A DNA stretch of 64,000 nucleotides, from positions 5,890,001-5,954,000 of the forward strand of contig NZ_CP070619.1 of assembly GCF_017068395.1 (NCBI RefSeq), given 5' to 3'. This document shows positions 11,674-20,935 of this stretch, in pieces. The notes under the pieces are model-generated. The model was not told where the DNA came from and ran no database searches. It saw nothing but the letters and a program-made list of their open reading frames with translations. Source of the stretch: Rhodococcus pseudokoreensis. Lineage in GTDB: Bacteria; Actinomycetota; Actinomycetes; Mycobacteriales; Mycobacteriaceae. A program made the position numbers and the translations under genes. Position 1 is the stretch's first letter. Each line of letters begins with the position of its first letter.

Positions 11674-13854
11674 ATGACTGAGCGTGTTGAGGTCGGCGGT
11701 CTGCAGGTCGCGAAGGTGCTCTACGACTTCGTGAACGAGGAGGCGTTGCCGGGGACTGGGATCGACGTCGACGGTTTCTGGTCGGGTGCGGTGAAGGTGT
11801 TCGAGGACCTGGCGCCGAAGAACCGGGCCCTGCTCGCCACCCGCGACGAGCTGCAGGCGCAGATCGACCGCTGGCACCGCGACCACACCGGCACCCCCGA
11901 CCCGGCCGAGTACCGGCAGTTCCTGGCCTCGATCGGCTACCTGGTGCCCGCCCCGGCCCCGTTCGAGGTGTCCACGGCGAACGTGGACACCGAGATCACC
12001 TCGACCGCCGGCCCGCAGCTGGTGGTCCCGGTCCTCAACGCCCGCTTCGCCCTGAACGCGTCCAACGCCCGCTGGGGGTCGCTGTACGACGCCCTGTACG
12101 GCACCAACGCCATCGGTGAGGACGGCGGCGCGCAGCCGGGCACCTCCTACAACAAGGTCCGCGGCGACAAGGTCATCGCCTGGGCCCGCACCTTCCTCGA
12201 CACCGCCGCCCCCCTCACCGGCGGCTCGCACGCCGACGCCACCGGCTACCGCGTCGACGGGGACACCCTGCGGGTGGAGTTGGCGGACGGCACCGTCACC
12301 GCCCTGGCCGACCCCGGCAAGTTCGTCGGCTACCTCGGCGACCCGGCCACCCCCACCAGCGTGCTGCTGCGCAACCACGGCCTGCACGCCGACATCCAGA
12401 TCGACCCCACCTCCCCGATCGGCCAGACGGACCGGGCCGGGATCAAGGACGTCGTCCTCGAATCCGCGGTCACCACCATCATGGACTTCGAGGACTCCGT
12501 CGCCGCCGTCGACGCCGACGACAAGGTCATCGGCTACCGCAACTGGCTGGGCCTGAACCGCGGTGACCTGACCGAGGAGCTGACCAAGGACGGGAAGGCG
12601 TTCACCCGCCGGCTGAACCCGGACCGCACCTACACCGCCCCCGACGGCACCGACCTGACGTTGCACGGGCGGTCGCTGCTGTTCGTCCGCAACGTCGGGC
12701 ACCTGATGACCACCCCGGCGATCCTGCACCCGGACGGCACCGAGGTCCCCGAGGGCATCCTCGACGCCCTGCTCACCTCCCTCTGCGCCATCCACGGCCT
12801 CACCCGGTCGGAGGCGTCGGGGCCGCTGGACAACTCCCGCACCGGATCGATCTACATCGTCAAACCCAAACAGCACGGCCCCGACGAGGTCGCGTTCACC
12901 ACCGAACTGTTCGGCCGCGTCGAACAGGTCCTGAACCTGCCCGCCAACACGTTGAAGGTGGGGATCATGGACGAGGAACGGCGCACCACCGTCAACCTCG
13001 CCGCCTGCATCCACGAAGCCGCCGAGCGGGTGGTGTTCATCAACACCGGGTTCCTCGACCGCACCGGCGACGAGATCCACACCTCGATGGAGGCCGGGGC
13101 GATGATCCGCAAGGCCGCCATGAAGCAGCAGACCTGGATCACCGCCTACGAGGACTGGAACGTCGATGTCGGACTGGCCGCCGGCCTGCAGGGGAAGGCG
13201 CAGATCGGCAAGGGCATGTGGGCGATGACCGAACTGATGGCCGAGATGCTCGAGCAGAAGATCGGCCACCCGAAGGCCGGCGCGAACACCGCGTGGGTGC
13301 CGTCCCCGACCGGGGCCACCCTGCACGCCACCCACTACCACCAGGTCGACGTGTTCGCCGTCCAGGACCGGCTCAAGGGGGCGCCGCGGGCCACCCTCGA
13401 GCAGATCCTCACCATCCCCCTCGCCCCGAACACCGACTGGACCGAGCAGCAGAAGCAGGGGGAACTCGACAACAACTGCCAGTCCATCCTCGGCTACGTG
13501 GTCCGGTGGATCGACGCCGGCGTCGGCTGCTCCAAGGTCCCCGACATCCACGACGTCGCGCTGATGGAGGACCGCGCCACCCTGCGCATCTCCAGCCAGT
13601 TGCTGGCGAACTGGATCCGGCACGATGTGGTGACCGCCGACCAGGTCGTCGCCTCGCTGCAGCGGATGGCGCCGGTGGTGGACCGGCAGAACGAGGGTGA
13701 TCCGACGTATCGGCCGCTGGCCCCGGACTTCGACACCAACATCGCGTTCCAGGCCGCGAAGGAACTCATCCTCGACGGCACCGCGCAGCCCTCCGGCTAC
13801 ACCGAACCGATCCTGCACCGCCGCCGCCGCGAATACAAAGCCGCCAACGCCTGA
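11674..13854 (+). CDS. glcB: malate synthase G
   Basis: 726 residues, the typical length of monomeric malate synthase G, which condenses glyoxylate with acetyl-CoA to malate. Typical segments are the N-terminal [21 protein letters not shown] region, [30 protein letters not shown] (catalytic-loop Asp/Glu), [14 protein letters not shown] and [16 protein letters not shown]. The ATG at 11674 has GGAAGGTGAG upstream; extension to 11575 is unsupported. It ends just before a palindromic repeat shared with convergent rskA. Here it would take glyoxylate from ureide breakdown, with acetyl-CoA from the upstream AceE, rather than only serving the glyoxylate shunt. Confidence 0.96.
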   Translation: MTERVEVGGLQVAKVLYDFVNEEALPGTGIDVDGFWSGAVKVFEDLAPKNRALLATRDELQAQIDRWHRDHTGTPDPAEYRQFLASIGYLVPAPAPFEVSTANVDTEITSTAGPQLVVPVLNARFALNASNARWGSLYDALYGTNAIGEDGGAQPGTSYNKVRGDKVIAWARTFLDTAAPLTGGSHADATGYRVDGDTLRVELADGTVTALADPGKFVGYLGDPATPTSVLLRNHGLHADIQIDPTSPIGQTDRAGIKDVVLESAVTTIMDFEDSVAAVDADDKVIGYRNWLGLNRGDLTEELTKDGKAFTRRLNPDRTYTAPDGTDLTLHGRSLLFVRNVGHLMTTPAILHPDGTEVPEGILDALLTSLCAIHGLTRSEASGPLDNSRTGSIYIVKPKQHGPDEVAFTTELFGRVEQVLNLPANTLKVGIMDEERRTTVNLAACIHEAAERVVFINTGFLDRTGDEIHTSMEAGAMIRKAAMKQQTWITAYEDWNVDVGLAAGLQGKAQIGKGMWAMTELMAEMLEQKIGHPKAGANTAWVPSPTGATLHATHYHQVDVFAVQDRLKGAPRATLEQILTIPLAPNTDWTEQQKQGELDNNCQSILGYVVRWIDAGVGCSKVPDIHDVALMEDRATLRISSQLLANWIRHDVVTADQVVASLQRMAPVVDRQNEGDPTYRPLAPDFDTNIAFQAAKELILDGTAQPSGYTEPILHRRRREYKAANA

Positions 13855-13858
13855 CCCC

Positions 13859-13904
13859 CACGTGAGTGGCAAAGCGTGCGGGAGCACACTTTGCCACTCA
13901 CGTG
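13859..13904. repeat. palindromic repeat family A, copy 1 (likely bidirectional terminator)
   Basis: Left arm CACGTGAGTGGCAAAGCGTG, loop CGGGAG, and a right arm matching the reverse complement at 19 of 20 positions. It sits between the convergent ends of glcB and rskA, 4 bp after the glcB stop and directly against the rskA stop. Related copies lie at 21627-21672 and 60648-60693. The position favours a transcription-stopping role, though there is no U-tract. Confidence 0.8.
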
Positions 13905-14642
13905 TCAGGTGAGGTTCACCGTCGCGAAGATGTCGCCCGTGGGCTGGGTGGAACCGCCGGGCGGTTCCACACTGAACCCGAGCGCCGTCGACTGATCGAT
14001 GTCGTTCACGACCGCGGTCGTCGACGGTGCCACGTCGTCGGCCTCCATGATCCCGGCGGACACCGGTTCGTGGGACGGCCCGAGCAGCCACATCTGATAG
14101 ACCGAACCGGGCTCGGGCGGTGGGACGTCGTTCATGACCAGCAGTCCGGCGTCGACGTCTTTGGAGTACACGACGGTCGCCGAACCGCCACCGGCGATCG
14201 GCGCTGCCGCCGTGCGAACGTCGTCGGCGGCGAGGATCTGCGCGGGCACGGGTTGGGTTTCGTCGCTCTGCAACTGCTGGGCGACGGTGATGCCACCGAC
14301 GGCGAGGACGATCACCGCGGCCGCCGCACTGAGAGCGCCGAGGAGACGCCTGCGTCTGCGGGCACGAACCTCGTCGAGAGCCACCGGCGCGGGTGCCGAG
14401 GCGGTGCCGGGCAGGGCTTCGAGGATGCGCCCGAGCAGGTAGTCGGGTGGGTCGACCGCGGTGGACGCGGACTGGGCGGCCATCGTCTCCTGCACCCCGC
14501 GCACAGCGTTGTCGAACTCCAGGCGAACATGCGGCGGTGCACTCTGGATCGCGGTGTCGATCTCGAGGCGCTGCTGATCGTCGACGGCGTCGAGTGCATA
14601 CACCTGAGCGAGGTCGAGGATGTCGTGCTGGGACTCATCCAT
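13905..14642 (-). CDS. rskA: anti-sigma-K factor
   Basis: 245-residue single-span membrane protein. The N-terminal anti-sigma domain (about 1-80, with LAQVYALDAVDDQQRLEID) is followed by an Arg-rich stop-transfer and a membrane span around 100-122, then an extracytoplasmic RskA domain (VYQMWLLGP, SVEPPGGSTQPTGDIFATVNL). It is expected to hold SigK inactive at the membrane until regulated proteolysis. Its start overlaps the sigK stop by 8 bp, the usual sigma/anti-sigma coupling. Gene order matches the mycobacterial sigK-rskA pair. Confidence 0.92.
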   Translation of the reverse strand: MDESQHDILDLAQVYALDAVDDQQRLEIDTAIQSAPPHVRLEFDNAVRGVQETMAAQSASTAVDPPDYLLGRILEALPGTASAPAPVALDEVRARRRRRLLGALSAAAAVIVLAVGGITVAQQLQSDETQPVPAQILAADDVRTAAAPIAGGGSATVVYSKDVDAGLLVMNDVPPPEPGSVYQMWLLGPSHEPVSAGIMEADDVAPSTTAVVNDIDQSTALGFSVEPPGGSTQPTGDIFATVNLT

Positions 14643-15213
14643 CGAACTGCACCCCCAGACATTGCTTGAGCCTGATCAATCCGTCTCGAATTCGTGACTT
14701 CACCGTGGGAAGTGCCACCGACAACCGCTCCGACACTTCCCGGTAGGTCAGCCCCCCGTAATACGCGAGGACCACGGTCCGCTGCTGCACTTCGGTGAGC
14801 GTGCCGAGGCAGTCGACGACGTCGCTGGTGTCGCCGCGCCGGGTGACTTCCTCCGACACCGCGTCGAACGGTCCGTACCAACTCGAGGCGCCGTAGGCGG
14901 CTTCGCGTTCGGATCCGGACTGCTCGGACCGCACCCGGTCGACGGCGCGGCGGTGGGCGAGGGTGATCAGCCACGACAGCGGCGACCCCTGCTTCGGATC
15001 GAATTTCGCCGCGTTGTTCCAGACCTGCAGGTACACCTCCTGCGTGGTTTCCTCGCTGTATCCGGGATCGCGCAGCACCCGCAGCACCATGCCGTACACC
15101 CGCGCGCTGGTGCGTTCGTAGAAGTCGCTGAACGCATCCCGCTCGCCGCGCGCGATACGCGCCAGCAACGCCGTCAGCGTCACGTTCTCCGTGTCCCTGT
15201 CGACGCCGGTCAT
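14635..15213 (-). CDS. sigK: ECF RNA polymerase sigma factor SigK
   Basis: 192-residue ECF sigma factor. Region 2 (about 28-95) contains YSEETTQEVYLQVWNNAAKFD and WLITLAHRRAVDRVR; region 4 (about 138-186) contains LTEVQQRTVVLAYYGGLTYREVSERL and LPTVKSRIRDGLIRLK. Identification as SigK rests on its partner RskA and on the surrounding genes (FAD oxidoreductase, DUF1365, CFA-like methyltransferase, DUF1295), the same order as in mycobacteria. The start at 15213 gives the standard length; a longer frame to 15741 runs through the upstream gene. A 98-bp gap precedes it and holds no SigK-type promoter, so transcription probably comes from the promoter at 21583-21609. Confidence 0.93.
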   Translation of the reverse strand: MTGVDRDTENVTLTALLARIARGERDAFSDFYERTSARVYGMVLRVLRDPGYSEETTQEVYLQVWNNAAKFDPKQGSPLSWLITLAHRRAVDRVRSEQSGSEREAAYGASSWYGPFDAVSEEVTRRGDTSDVVDCLGTLTEVQQRTVVLAYYGGLTYREVSERLSVALPTVKSRIRDGLIRLKQCLGVQFDG

Positions 15214-15311
15214 CGGCCCATTCCGTTCATCAATCCAAAGCCTAATAGCAGGCTGCGGCCGATGTGACCAGGACAGGACCCGGGGAGGGGCGAGCGATGC
15301 CGGCACGGTGC

Positions 15312-16112
15312 TCACCGCTTCGGCGGCAGGGGAAGGAAGTAACTGGTTCGCTGCTGGTATTCGGGGTAGCCCGCGCGCTGCGACATCGACTTCTCGAGCA
15401 GCCTCGCTCCCGTCGCGAACACCAGGAAATACGTCATGACCACGGGGGACAGCACGGTGACGGCGCCGGGCCACACGCTCGCCGCAATCAGCCACAGCCC
15501 CCACCACACGCAGGAGTCGCCGAAGTAGTTCGGGTGCCGCGTCCACGCCCACAGCCCGACGTCCATGATCTCGCCCTTGTGGGACGGGTCGGCCTTGAAC
15601 GTCTTCAACTGGTGGTCGCCGACCGATTCGAACACGACGCCGATCACCCACAGCAGGACACCGAGCACCACGGCCACCGCGCCGACTCCGGATGCCGGAC
15701 CGAGCACGGCCGACACCTGCAGCGGCAGCGAGACGAACCACTGCGCGAGACCCTGGGTGAGGAAGATCTTCCTGATGACGACGCCCGGCGAGTCGCCGCC
15801 GGCGCGGTCGAGCATCTCCTCGTACCGCGGGTCCTCACCCTTCCCGGCGGACTTGGTGTACATGTGCCAGGTCAGCCGCAGACCCCACACCGCGACGAGC
15901 ACGAACATCAGCCACCGGCGGAGCGCGTCGCCGTCGCCGAGGACGGCGGCCACGAGCGCCACCAGCACGAAGCCGAGGCCCCACGTCACGTCGACGACGT
16001 TGTAGCGTCCGATCCTGCGGCCGACGAGGAACGTCGCGGCCTGCAGGACCGCGAGCACGAGCAGGCTCGCCGCGGTGACGGCGCCGAAATCCGACCAGTC
16101 GAACCCGTTCAT
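15312..16112 (-). CDS. DUF1295 family membrane protein (steroid-5-alpha-reductase-like fold)
   Basis: 266 residues with about six membrane spans and the DUF1295 signatures YNVVDVTWGLGFV, LRLTWHMY, GLWAWTRHPNYFGDSCVWWGLWL and PEYQQRTSYFLPLPP. The family resembles isoprenylcysteine methyltransferase/5-alpha-reductase proteins that handle lipids with a soluble cofactor. Its reaction is not known; partners in the operon suggest lipid modification in the membrane. The ATG overlaps the preceding methyltransferase stop (ATGA). It corresponds in position to the DUF1295 gene just upstream of sigK in mycobacteria. Confidence 0.88.
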   Translation of the reverse strand: MNGFDWSDFGAVTAASLLVLAVLQAATFLVGRRIGRYNVVDVTWGLGFVLVALVAAVLGDGDALRRWLMFVLVAVWGLRLTWHMYTKSAGKGEDPRYEEMLDRAGGDSPGVVIRKIFLTQGLAQWFVSLPLQVSAVLGPASGVGAVAVVLGVLLWVIGVVFESVGDHQLKTFKADPSHKGEIMDVGLWAWTRHPNYFGDSCVWWGLWLIAASVWPGAVTVLSPVVMTYFLVFATGARLLEKSMSQRAGYPEYQQRTSYFLPLPPKR

Positions 16113-17461
16113 CGGAGCACGCCGGAACCTGTGGAATCGACCCGCACCGCGGGGGTGGAGTCGACCTGCACCGCGGGGGTGGAATCGACCCGGGCGGCCG
16201 GCATCAGCGACTGACCCGCCGCGGTCGGCTTCACGGCCAGGATCTGATCGACACCCATGCGGCCCTGCGCGAAGCTCATCCCGCCGCCGACGAGGTACAG
16301 CCGCCACACCCGCGCCATCTCGAGCCCGACCATCGCGACGACGTCGTCCCAGCGGGACTCGAACTGCTCCAGCCACGCGTCGACGGTCCAGACGTAGTGC
16401 TCGCGAAGACCATGCACGTCGCGTACCTCGAGCCCGGCTCGTTCGAGGTACGCGACGCTCTCGCCGACCGGACGCATGGTCATGTCGGGAGCTATGAACG
16501 ACTCGATGAACGGGCCGCCGCCGGGATGGCGTCCGGTGCGCGACATCTGCTGGATCAGCACCCGCGCACCGGGCTTCGCGTTGTCGTAGAGGGCCTGCGC
16601 GTACCGGGCGTAGTTCTTCTCGCCCACGTGCTCACCCATTTCGAGGGAAGCGACGGCGTCGAACGGCCCGTCGGGGACCTCCCGGTAGTCCTGCAGCCGG
16701 ATCTCGACGCGGTCCTGCAACCCGCGTTCGGCGATCCGGTCGTCGATGAAGGCCTTCTGCTCGCGGGAGATCGTGACCCCGACGACCCGGGCGCCGTACG
16801 CGGATGCGGCGTGTAGGCTCAGCGAACCCCAGCCGCAGCCGACGTCGAGCAACCGCATGCCGGGTTCGAGTCCGATCTTGCGGCACACCAGGTCCAGCTT
16901 GTCCCGCTGCGCGTCCTCGAGCCGGTAGTCCGGATCATGTGGTGCGCCTGGCGCATTCCGGGTGAAGTACGCGCAGGAGTAGGCCATCTGCGGGTCCAGG
17001 ATCATCGAGTAGAAATCGTTGGAGAGGTCGTAGTGGTGGCTGATGGCGGCGCGGTCGCGGAGCACGCTGTGCAGCCGGCCGCGGATGTTCGCCTGCGTGG
17101 CGGGTGCGGGGAGGGGGCCGCCCACGACGCCCAGTTTCGCGGCGACGCGCAGCACCTTCGCGATGGTCGACGGGCTCGGCCGCACTCCGCTCAGCCCACG
17201 CTCGCGGGCCACCGCCCACACGTGGGCCAGGGCCTCGCCCAGGTCGCCCTCGACGTCGATCTCACCGGTCACGTAGGCCTGCGCCGCCCCGAGTTCGCCC
17301 GGGCTCCACAGCAATCGGCGCAGGGCGTCGGGACTGCGCAGCACCACCCTCGGCGCCGTCGCCGGGCCGGCGGTGCTGCCGTCCCACGCGGTCAGGTGCA
17401 CGGGCAGTTCGCCGCGGACGAGCGGACGCAACGCCTTGTCGAGTTCGGCGGCAACGGTCAC
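16109..17461 (-). CDS. cyclopropane-fatty-acid-synthase-like SAM methyltransferase, copy 2
   Basis: 450 residues. The CFA/UfaA1-type catalytic half shows HYDLSNDFYSMILDPQMAYSCAYF, the SAM-binding MRLLDVGCGWGSLSLHAA, EKNYARYAQALYDNAKPG and a C-terminal ESRWDDVVAMVG/MSFAQGRMGVDQ segment. It should methylate or cyclopropanate unsaturated acyl chains of phospholipids. The N-terminal part contains an SCP2-like stretch common in this class. GTG start overlaps the previous stop (GTGA). The C-terminus carries a threefold VDSTPAV-type repeat. It is a second, diverged copy next to another CFA-like gene, whereas the mycobacterial sigK operon has one. Confidence 0.88.
   Translation of the reverse strand: MTVAAELDKALRPLVRGELPVHLTAWDGSTAGPATAPRVVLRSPDALRRLLWSPGELGAAQAYVTGEIDVEGDLGEALAHVWAVARERGLSGVRPSPSTIAKVLRVAAKLGVVGGPLPAPATQANIRGRLHSVLRDRAAISHHYDLSNDFYSMILDPQMAYSCAYFTRNAPGAPHDPDYRLEDAQRDKLDLVCRKIGLEPGMRLLDVGCGWGSLSLHAASAYGARVVGVTISREQKAFIDDRIAERGLQDRVEIRLQDYREVPDGPFDAVASLEMGEHVGEKNYARYAQALYDNAKPGARVLIQQMSRTGRHPGGGPFIESFIAPDMTMRPVGESVAYLERAGLEVRDVHGLREHYVWTVDAWLEQFESRWDDVVAMVGLEMARVWRLYLVGGGMSFAQGRMGVDQILAVKPTAAGQSLMPAARVDSTPAVQVDSTPAVRVDSTGSGVLR
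16127..16198 (-). repeat. 24-bp tandem repeat at 3' end of methyltransferase copy 2
   Basis: Three consecutive, near-identical 24-bp units whose plus-strand form is GTGGAATCGACCCGCACCGC with slight variants. On the coding strand they read as an 8-residue motif, VDSTPAVQ, VDSTPAVR, VDSTGSG. The repeat forms the protein's extreme C-terminus just before its stop and likely arose by slippage. Confidence 0.8.
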
Positions 17462-18861
17462 GGTCGTGCTCCCGTCTTGTCGAGGACGAGCTGCTGGACG
17501 TCGATGTAGCCGGAGCGGAACCCGGCCTCCGAGTAGCAGAGGTAGAAATGCCACATCCGGCGGAACGTCTCGTCGAATCCGAGTTCCTCCGCCTGCGCGC
17601 TGTGTGCGGCGAACCGCTCCTTCCACAGCCGCAGCGTCTCCGCGTAGTGCTGTCCCATGCTCAGGCGTTCCCGCACCCGCAGCCCGGTGTGCTCGGCGGT
17701 GACGGATTCGATGGCCTCGGTCGACGGGAGGAATCCGCCGGGGAAGATGTACTTGTGCACCCAGGTGTAGGTGTTGCGGGTCTGCAACATCCGGTCGTGC
17801 GGCATGGTGATCGCCTGCAGCGCAACCCTTCCGCCCGGCGCGAGGAGTTTGTCGAGTACCCGGAAGTAGGTGGCCCAGTACTGGTGCCCGACCGCTTCGA
17901 TCATCTCGACGGACACGATGGCGTCGTATTCGCCGTCGACGTTGCGGTAGTCGAGCAGGTCGATCTGCACGGCGTCCGAGTGTCCAGCCTCGGCGACGCG
18001 GCGGCGGGCCAGGCTCTGCTGCTCGCTGGACAGCGTCACGGAGCGGACCACGGCGCCGCGTTCCGCCGCCCGGATGCACAACTCGCCCCAGCCGGTCCCG
18101 ATCTCGAGCAACCGGGTGCCCGCGCCGACGCCGGCCTCGTCGAGCAGCCGATCGATCTTGCGGCGCTGCGCGTCCGCGAAGTCGTCCCACTTCGGCGTGA
18201 CCTGTGGGACGGGCGCCCGCAGGACGGTCACGTCCCGGACCTGCCCCACACGGGTCGGTGTCGACGGGAACAGCGCGCTCGAGTACGTCAGCGTCTCGTC
18301 GAGGAACGTCTCGAACATCTCGTTGGACAGGTCGTAGTGCCGGGAGATGTTCGAGCGGGTGTTCTGCTCGGTGTTGCGTTCCTGCGCGGGGTGTTTGGCG
18401 ACATACAGTGCGCGCAACCGCTGCAGCGGGCGGGGAATGAGCGTCGCCATCCGGGAGGCGAACACGCTGAGCACCGCGGCGAGATCCGGCGACGTCCAGT
18501 CGCCGGCCATGTAGGACTCGCCGAATCCGATCAGGCCACTCGTTCCGACCCTACGGGCGAACGCATCGGGATTGCGGATGATCATGCGGGGCAGGATCTC
18601 CTGCTCCCGGCGCGCCCCCACCAGGGCGCCGTCGGGATACTCGATGCGGACGTCGAGGTCGGCGGCCGCGCGGCGGAACAGCCGGTCGGCGACCTTCGCC
18701 GACGCCGCGGCACGCACACCGGTCGGCACGTCGGCCAGCCCGGGCCAGATCCGGTTGTCGATCCGCGGGTCCTCGACGGTGAACTCCCCGTCGATGAACC
18801 CCTCGTCGGCCGTGTTCACGGCAGGCGACCCGTCCGTGTCGATGTCCTTGTTCCTTCTCAC
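17458..18861 (-). CDS. cyclopropane-fatty-acid-synthase-like SAM methyltransferase, copy 1 (UfaA1-like)
   Basis: 467 residues. Order of features: N-terminal domain with IRNPDAFARRVGTSGLIGFGESYMAGDW (about 95-125), HYDLSNEMFETFLDETLTYSSALF, SAM motif TRLLEIGTGWGELCIRAA, VSVEMIEAVGHQYWATYF and a YIFPGGFLPS segment. It belongs with UfaA1/CFA enzymes acting on membrane acyl chains using S-adenosylmethionine. The GTG start overlaps the stop of the DUF1365 gene (GTGA), and its own stop overlaps the next methyltransferase. A longer frame to 19638 is a shadow. It is the positional counterpart of ufaA1 in the mycobacterial sigK operon. Confidence 0.9.
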   Translation of the reverse strand: MRRNKDIDTDGSPAVNTADEGFIDGEFTVEDPRIDNRIWPGLADVPTGVRAAASAKVADRLFRRAAADLDVRIEYPDGALVGARREQEILPRMIIRNPDAFARRVGTSGLIGFGESYMAGDWTSPDLAAVLSVFASRMATLIPRPLQRLRALYVAKHPAQERNTEQNTRSNISRHYDLSNEMFETFLDETLTYSSALFPSTPTRVGQVRDVTVLRAPVPQVTPKWDDFADAQRRKIDRLLDEAGVGAGTRLLEIGTGWGELCIRAAERGAVVRSVTLSSEQQSLARRRVAEAGHSDAVQIDLLDYRNVDGEYDAIVSVEMIEAVGHQYWATYFRVLDKLLAPGGRVALQAITMPHDRMLQTRNTYTWVHKYIFPGGFLPSTEAIESVTAEHTGLRVRERLSMGQHYAETLRLWKERFAAHSAQAEELGFDETFRRMWHFYLCYSEAGFRSGYIDVQQLVLDKTGARP

Positions 18862-19598
18862 TGAACTGTCTCCTTCTGACGGCCGTCGGGCCGGGCCATG
18901 ACGGGGAGTCCACGGGCCCACAACGTGATTCCCTGGATGCGGATACGAGCCGACACCACGAGAGGTGCCAGGGGAGTGCGTAGTTGAGTCCTCAGAACGG
19001 TTCGGCTGGTGGCCGGTTGCCGCGTCCCTCGCACCGTCGCGGTGAACGGTCCGTGCCCGTCCCGGTGGAGAACGACGTTCAGGGAGAGCGTGTCGCCGGG
19101 CTCGGGGAACCGCATGTCGTAGCGGCCGCTCACGTCGTTGAACGGTGAGACGTAGAACTGCTTGTCCACCTCGGCGCGGTCGTCGCCGTCGGGCCGGATC
19201 AGGTAGCCGTGCCGCTGACCGTACGTGTTGTGCACCTCGGCGATCACGCATCGCAGGCTGCCGTCGGCGTCGTGGCACCAGTACACACTGAGCGGGTTGA
19301 ACACGTAGCCGAGCACCCGCGCGTTGACCAGAGCCGTGACCCGGCCGCCGCGGAGGTCGACTCCGTGCCCGGCGAGGAACGCATCCACCCTGCTGCGCAG
19401 CGTGTCCGCGGCGGCGGCAGGATCCGGTTCGAAGTGGTCCGCGGCGCGGAATCGGGCGAACGGTCCGAGCCACCGGGGGAGGCGCGGAAGGGCGTCCACG
19501 TCGACGTACCAACTGTAGCTCGTGTACTCGAAACTGTTGCGGACCGGTTCGGTGCGCGCGTGCCGGATCCTCGTCGAGTAGATCGCCGGCGCGGTCAT
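18858..19598 (-). CDS. DUF1365 domain protein
   Basis: 246 residues covering one full DUF1365 domain: IRHARTEPVRNSFEYTSYSW near the N-terminus, the GYVFNPLSVYWCHDADGSL core around 115-133, EVHNTYGQRHGYL and KQFYVSPFNDVSGRYDMRF. The biochemical activity of the domain is not established. It almost always occurs beside an FAD oxidoreductase and a CFA-like methyltransferase, as here, suggesting a role in acyl-chain modification. The ATG overlaps the oxidoreductase stop (ATGA). Confidence 0.9.
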   Translation of the reverse strand: MTAPAIYSTRIRHARTEPVRNSFEYTSYSWYVDVDALPRLPRWLGPFARFRAADHFEPDPAAAADTLRSRVDAFLAGHGVDLRGGRVTALVNARVLGYVFNPLSVYWCHDADGSLRCVIAEVHNTYGQRHGYLIRPDGDDRAEVDKQFYVSPFNDVSGRYDMRFPEPGDTLSLNVVLHRDGHGPFTATVRGTRQPATSRTVLRTQLRTPLAPLVVSARIRIQGITLWARGLPVMARPDGRQKETVQ

Positions 19599-20935
19599 GA
19601 CACCGTCTCCCGTTCGTGGGGCCGGGCCGTCCGCGCATCCCACGAGCCGCCGATGCGTTCGGCGGCGCGCAGTCCCGAGAGCGCCCCGTCCTCGTGGAAC
19701 CCCCAGCCGTGGTAGGCGCCGGCGAAAGCGAACGTGCCGGAACCGAGTTCGCGCAACCGCGACTGCGCCGCGACGGAATCGGGGGTGTACACGGGATGTT
19801 CGTACGTCATCTCCGCCACGACCTTCGACGGGTCGACGAGGTGCTGCCCGCCGAGAGTGACGAGGAACCGCCGGTCGCGCACGGTGTCGAGGCGCATGAG
19901 CCGGGTCATGTCGTAGGTGACGACGACACCGGCCGCGTCGGTGCTGTCGGCGGGAGTCAGATAGTTCCAGGAGGCCCGGGCGTGCTCGGCGCGGGGCAGC
20001 AGCGACTCATCGGTGTGCAACTGTGCGTGGTTCACCGAATACGGCATGGCGCCCAGGATCTCCGCCTCGAGATCGGAGGCGTCGCCGAGCATGGCGAGCG
20101 CCTGGCGCGGGTGCACGGCCACCACGACGGCGTCGAAGTACCGGACGTCGCCGCGGCCGTCGACCACGCACGTGCCGCCGTCCGGGGTGCGCTCCACCTG
20201 CTGCACGGGGGTGTCGAGAAGAATCTCGTCGACGTGTGCCGCGACCTTCTCGACGTAGCGGGCGGACCCGCCGGTCACGGTGCGCCAGGTGGGTGAACCG
20301 AAGACGGTGAGCATTCCGTGGTGGTCGAGGAAGGTGAACAGGTAGCGGGCCGGGTACTGCGCGGCCGTCGCGGGATCGCACGACCACACCGCCGCGACGA
20401 GCGGGGTCATGAAGTGCTCGACGAAGTACGGGCTGAAACCGTTGCGGCCCAGGAATTCACCCAGCGGTTCCTGCCCGCCCGACTCGCCGGCCGGGGTGTC
20501 GAGCACGGTCCGGGCGCACCGGTGGAACCGGAGGACCTCGCCGAGCATGCGCCAGTAACGCGGCCGGGCCAGGTTGCGTGTGGTCGGGAACAGCCCGCGC
20601 AGGCCTTTCGCACCCGCGTACTCGAGCCCGGTCACGTCGGACCGGATCGACATCGACATGTCGGAATCCTGGGTGGCGACGTCGAGTTCGGCGAACAGCC
20701 GCAGCAGGGTGGGGTAGGTACGGTCGTTGTGCACGATGAAGCCGGTGTCGACATCCACCTCGGTGCCCGAGTCCAGCGTCAGGTGGTGGGTGTGGGCGTG
20801 GCCGCCGAGACGGGCGTCGGACTCGTAGAGGGTGACGCGGTCGTAGCGCGACAGAACGTAGGCGGCGGTCAACCCCGCGACGCCGCTGCCGATCACGGCG
20901 ACGTTCCTGCGTTCCAGCTTCTCCGAATCATGCAT
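19595..20935 (-). CDS. FAD-dependent amine-oxidase-type oxidoreductase
   Basis: 446 residues. The dinucleotide-binding motif VAVIGSGVAGLTAAYVLSRYDRVTLYES lies near residues 11-40, and the C-terminal FAD signature FAFAGAYHGWGFHEDGALSGLRAAERIG near 405-435. It matches the NAD/FAD-binding protein at the head of the mycobacterial sigK operon. Substrate unknown; co-occurrence with two acyl-chain methyltransferases and DUF1365 suggests oxidation or reduction of modified fatty acyl chains. It starts 8 bp inside the upstream hydrolase gene. An N-terminal extension to 20974 was rejected for lack of a ribosome binding site. Confidence 0.88.
   Translation of the reverse strand: MHDSEKLERRNVAVIGSGVAGLTAAYVLSRYDRVTLYESDARLGGHAHTHHLTLDSGTEVDVDTGFIVHNDRTYPTLLRLFAELDVATQDSDMSMSIRSDVTGLEYAGAKGLRGLFPTTRNLARPRYWRMLGEVLRFHRCARTVLDTPAGESGGQEPLGEFLGRNGFSPYFVEHFMTPLVAAVWSCDPATAAQYPARYLFTFLDHHGMLTVFGSPTWRTVTGGSARYVEKVAAHVDEILLDTPVQQVERTPDGGTCVVDGRGDVRYFDAVVVAVHPRQALAMLGDASDLEAEILGAMPYSVNHAQLHTDESLLPRAEHARASWNYLTPADSTDAAGVVVTYDMTRLMRLDTVRDRRFLVTLGGQHLVDPSKVVAEMTYEHPVYTPDSVAAQSRLRELGSGTFAFAGAYHGWGFHEDGALSGLRAAERIGGSWDARTARPHERETVS

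Noticed and set aside
11572..14091. 839-codon minus-strand frame over glcB
   Set aside because: Shadow of malate synthase G; low-complexity Gly/Val/Asp/His composition and no start signal.
15214..15311. Possible separate SigK promoter directly before sigK
   Set aside because: No CCATCC-N15-CCGAAT or close variant is present in this 98-bp gap on the coding strand.
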